Assembly (NCBI GenBank): GCA_021823635.1
Contig: JAKANT010000006.1
Location: 1 to 13,271, forward strand
DNA from: Pseudomonadota bacterium
Lineage (GTDB): Bacteria > Pseudomonadota > Gammaproteobacteria > Burkholderiales > Burkholderiaceae_F
Direction of reading: 5' to 3'
DNA: 13,271 bases
The notes below the pieces were generated by a model. That model was not told the origin of the DNA. It saw only the letters and a program-made list of their open reading frames with translations, and searched no databases. This document shows, in pieces, positions 12,839-13,271 of this stretch; positions within the stretch are counted from its first letter, which is position 1, and each line of letters starts with the position of its first letter. The position numbers and the translations under genes were made by a program.

Positions 12839-13113
12839 GCGCGCTCGACGCCTGGGCGCGGCCGGCGATCGGCCGCGGCTTTCGCCTGCAATGGGAGCCG
12901 GCGCAGAACGCGCACGTGCTGCTGTACCCGGAAGGGATGGTGAAACTGAACGCCAGCGCCGGCGAAATCCTGCGCCGCTGCGACGGCGCGCGCACGCTGG
13001 GCGAGATCGTCGCCGAACTGCAGACCGCGTTCGGCGTGGCCGACGTCGCCGACGACGTGCGCGAGTTCGTCGCCCTTGCGCTCGAGCGCGGCTGGCTGGA
13101 GATCGCGCGATGA
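12835..13113 (+). CDS. pqqD: PqqA-binding chaperone PqqD
   Basis: A 92-residue protein of the RiPP-recognition-element type. PqqD binds the PqqA peptide and presents it to the radical SAM enzyme PqqE. The sequence shows P.IGRGFRLQWEPAQNAHVLLY (10-31), YPEGMVKLNASAGEILRRCDG (31-51), TLGEIVAEL (54-62) and a C-terminal winged-helix part ending FVALALERGWLEI (78-90), all standard PqqD features. The start is GTG at 12835, overlapping the pqqC stop as GTGA. The stop overlaps the pqqE ATG, which fits the stable PqqD-PqqE complex. It is a separate protein here, not fused to PqqC as in some methylotrophs. Confidence 0.95.
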   Translation: MSALDAWARPAIGRGFRLQWEPAQNAHVLLYPEGMVKLNASAGEILRRCDGARTLGEIVAELQTAFGVADVADDVREFVALALERGWLEIAR

Positions 13114-13271
13114 GCCCGGCTGGCGCCGCCGCTCATCGCCCGGGGCCGCCGCTGTGGCTGCTGCTTGAACTGACGTACCGCTGCCCGTTGCACTGCGTGT
13201 ACTGCTACAACCCGGTCGATTTCGCGCGCGTCGACGACGAAATGGCGACCGCCGACTGGCTGCGCGTGAGA
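13110..13271 (+). CDS. pqqE: Radical SAM enzyme PqqE, N-terminus only
   Basis: The first 54 codons are in the window and the gene continues past the right edge. PqqE forms the carbon-carbon bond between Glu16 and Tyr20 of PqqA, the first committed step. The CX3CX2C iron-sulfur motif of radical SAM enzymes is C25-P-L-H-C29-V-Y-C32, within LELTYRCPLHCVYCYNPVDF. The residue after C32 is Tyr (YCYNP), where the Klebsiella enzyme has Ser (YCSNP). The ATG overlaps the pqqD stop as ATGA, completing a run of three coupled junctions. The SPASM domain with auxiliary clusters would lie outside the window. Confidence 0.95.
   Translation, partial: MSPAGAAAHRPGPPLWLLLELTYRCPLHCVYCYNPVDFARVDDEMATADWLRVR

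Overview
The window is about 70% GC and densely packed. Gene content, the pqqABCDE order and the form of the leucine-degradation genes fit a betaproteobacterium, probably of the Burkholderiales. That placement is inference, because there is no rRNA or other phylogenetic marker here. No mobile element, tRNA, CRISPR array or prophage was seen. The largest gene-free stretch is 252 nt (2962-3213).

Region 1 (1-5510, minus strand) is a leucine/isovalerate (liu) catabolic cluster read from right to left. The order is liuB (3-methylcrotonyl-CoA carboxylase beta chain), a VapB/VapC-type toxin-antitoxin pair, a hotdog-fold thioesterase, a secreted alpha/beta hydrolase of dienelactone-hydrolase type, liuC (methylglutaconyl-CoA hydratase), a DUF4126 membrane protein, and the first 45 codons of liuD (the biotin-carboxylase chain, cut by the window edge). 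LiuB and LiuD form the carboxylase and LiuC acts on its product. The toxin-antitoxin pair sits in the middle of this metabolic operon and has its own promoter, with a perfect inverted repeat reaching over the antitoxin start codon.

Region 2 (5511-7534) has a divergent intergenic region followed by a plus-strand gamma-glutamyltransferase with a lipoprotein signal. It converges on the next cluster.

Region 3 (7560-10941, minus strand) is a four-gene unit read from right to left: a membrane NarL/UhpB-type sensor kinase, its LuxR-type response regulator, a class I SAM methyltransferase and a 2-hydroxychromene-2-carboxylate isomerase (GST-kappa/DsbA fold). Kinase, regulator and methyltransferase are joined by 4-nt start/stop overlaps.

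Region 4 (11087-13271, plus strand) is the PQQ biosynthesis operon pqqA-pqqB-pqqC-pqqD-pqqE, with pqqE cut by the window end. A strong hairpin plus T-tract between pqqA and pqqB probably acts as an attenuator, leaving PqqA, the consumed precursor peptide, in excess. The 145-nt region between the divergent kinase gene and pqqA holds a perfect 17-bp dyad, CTCATGAAAATCATGAG, a good candidate operator linking the two-component system to PQQ synthesis.

Four-nt overlaps (TTGA, GTGA or ATGA) join seven gene pairs, and they fix several non-ATG starts. The most interesting points are the two-component/methyltransferase unit facing pqqA across the dyad, and the apparently leaderless, self-operated toxin-antitoxin pair inside the liu operon.
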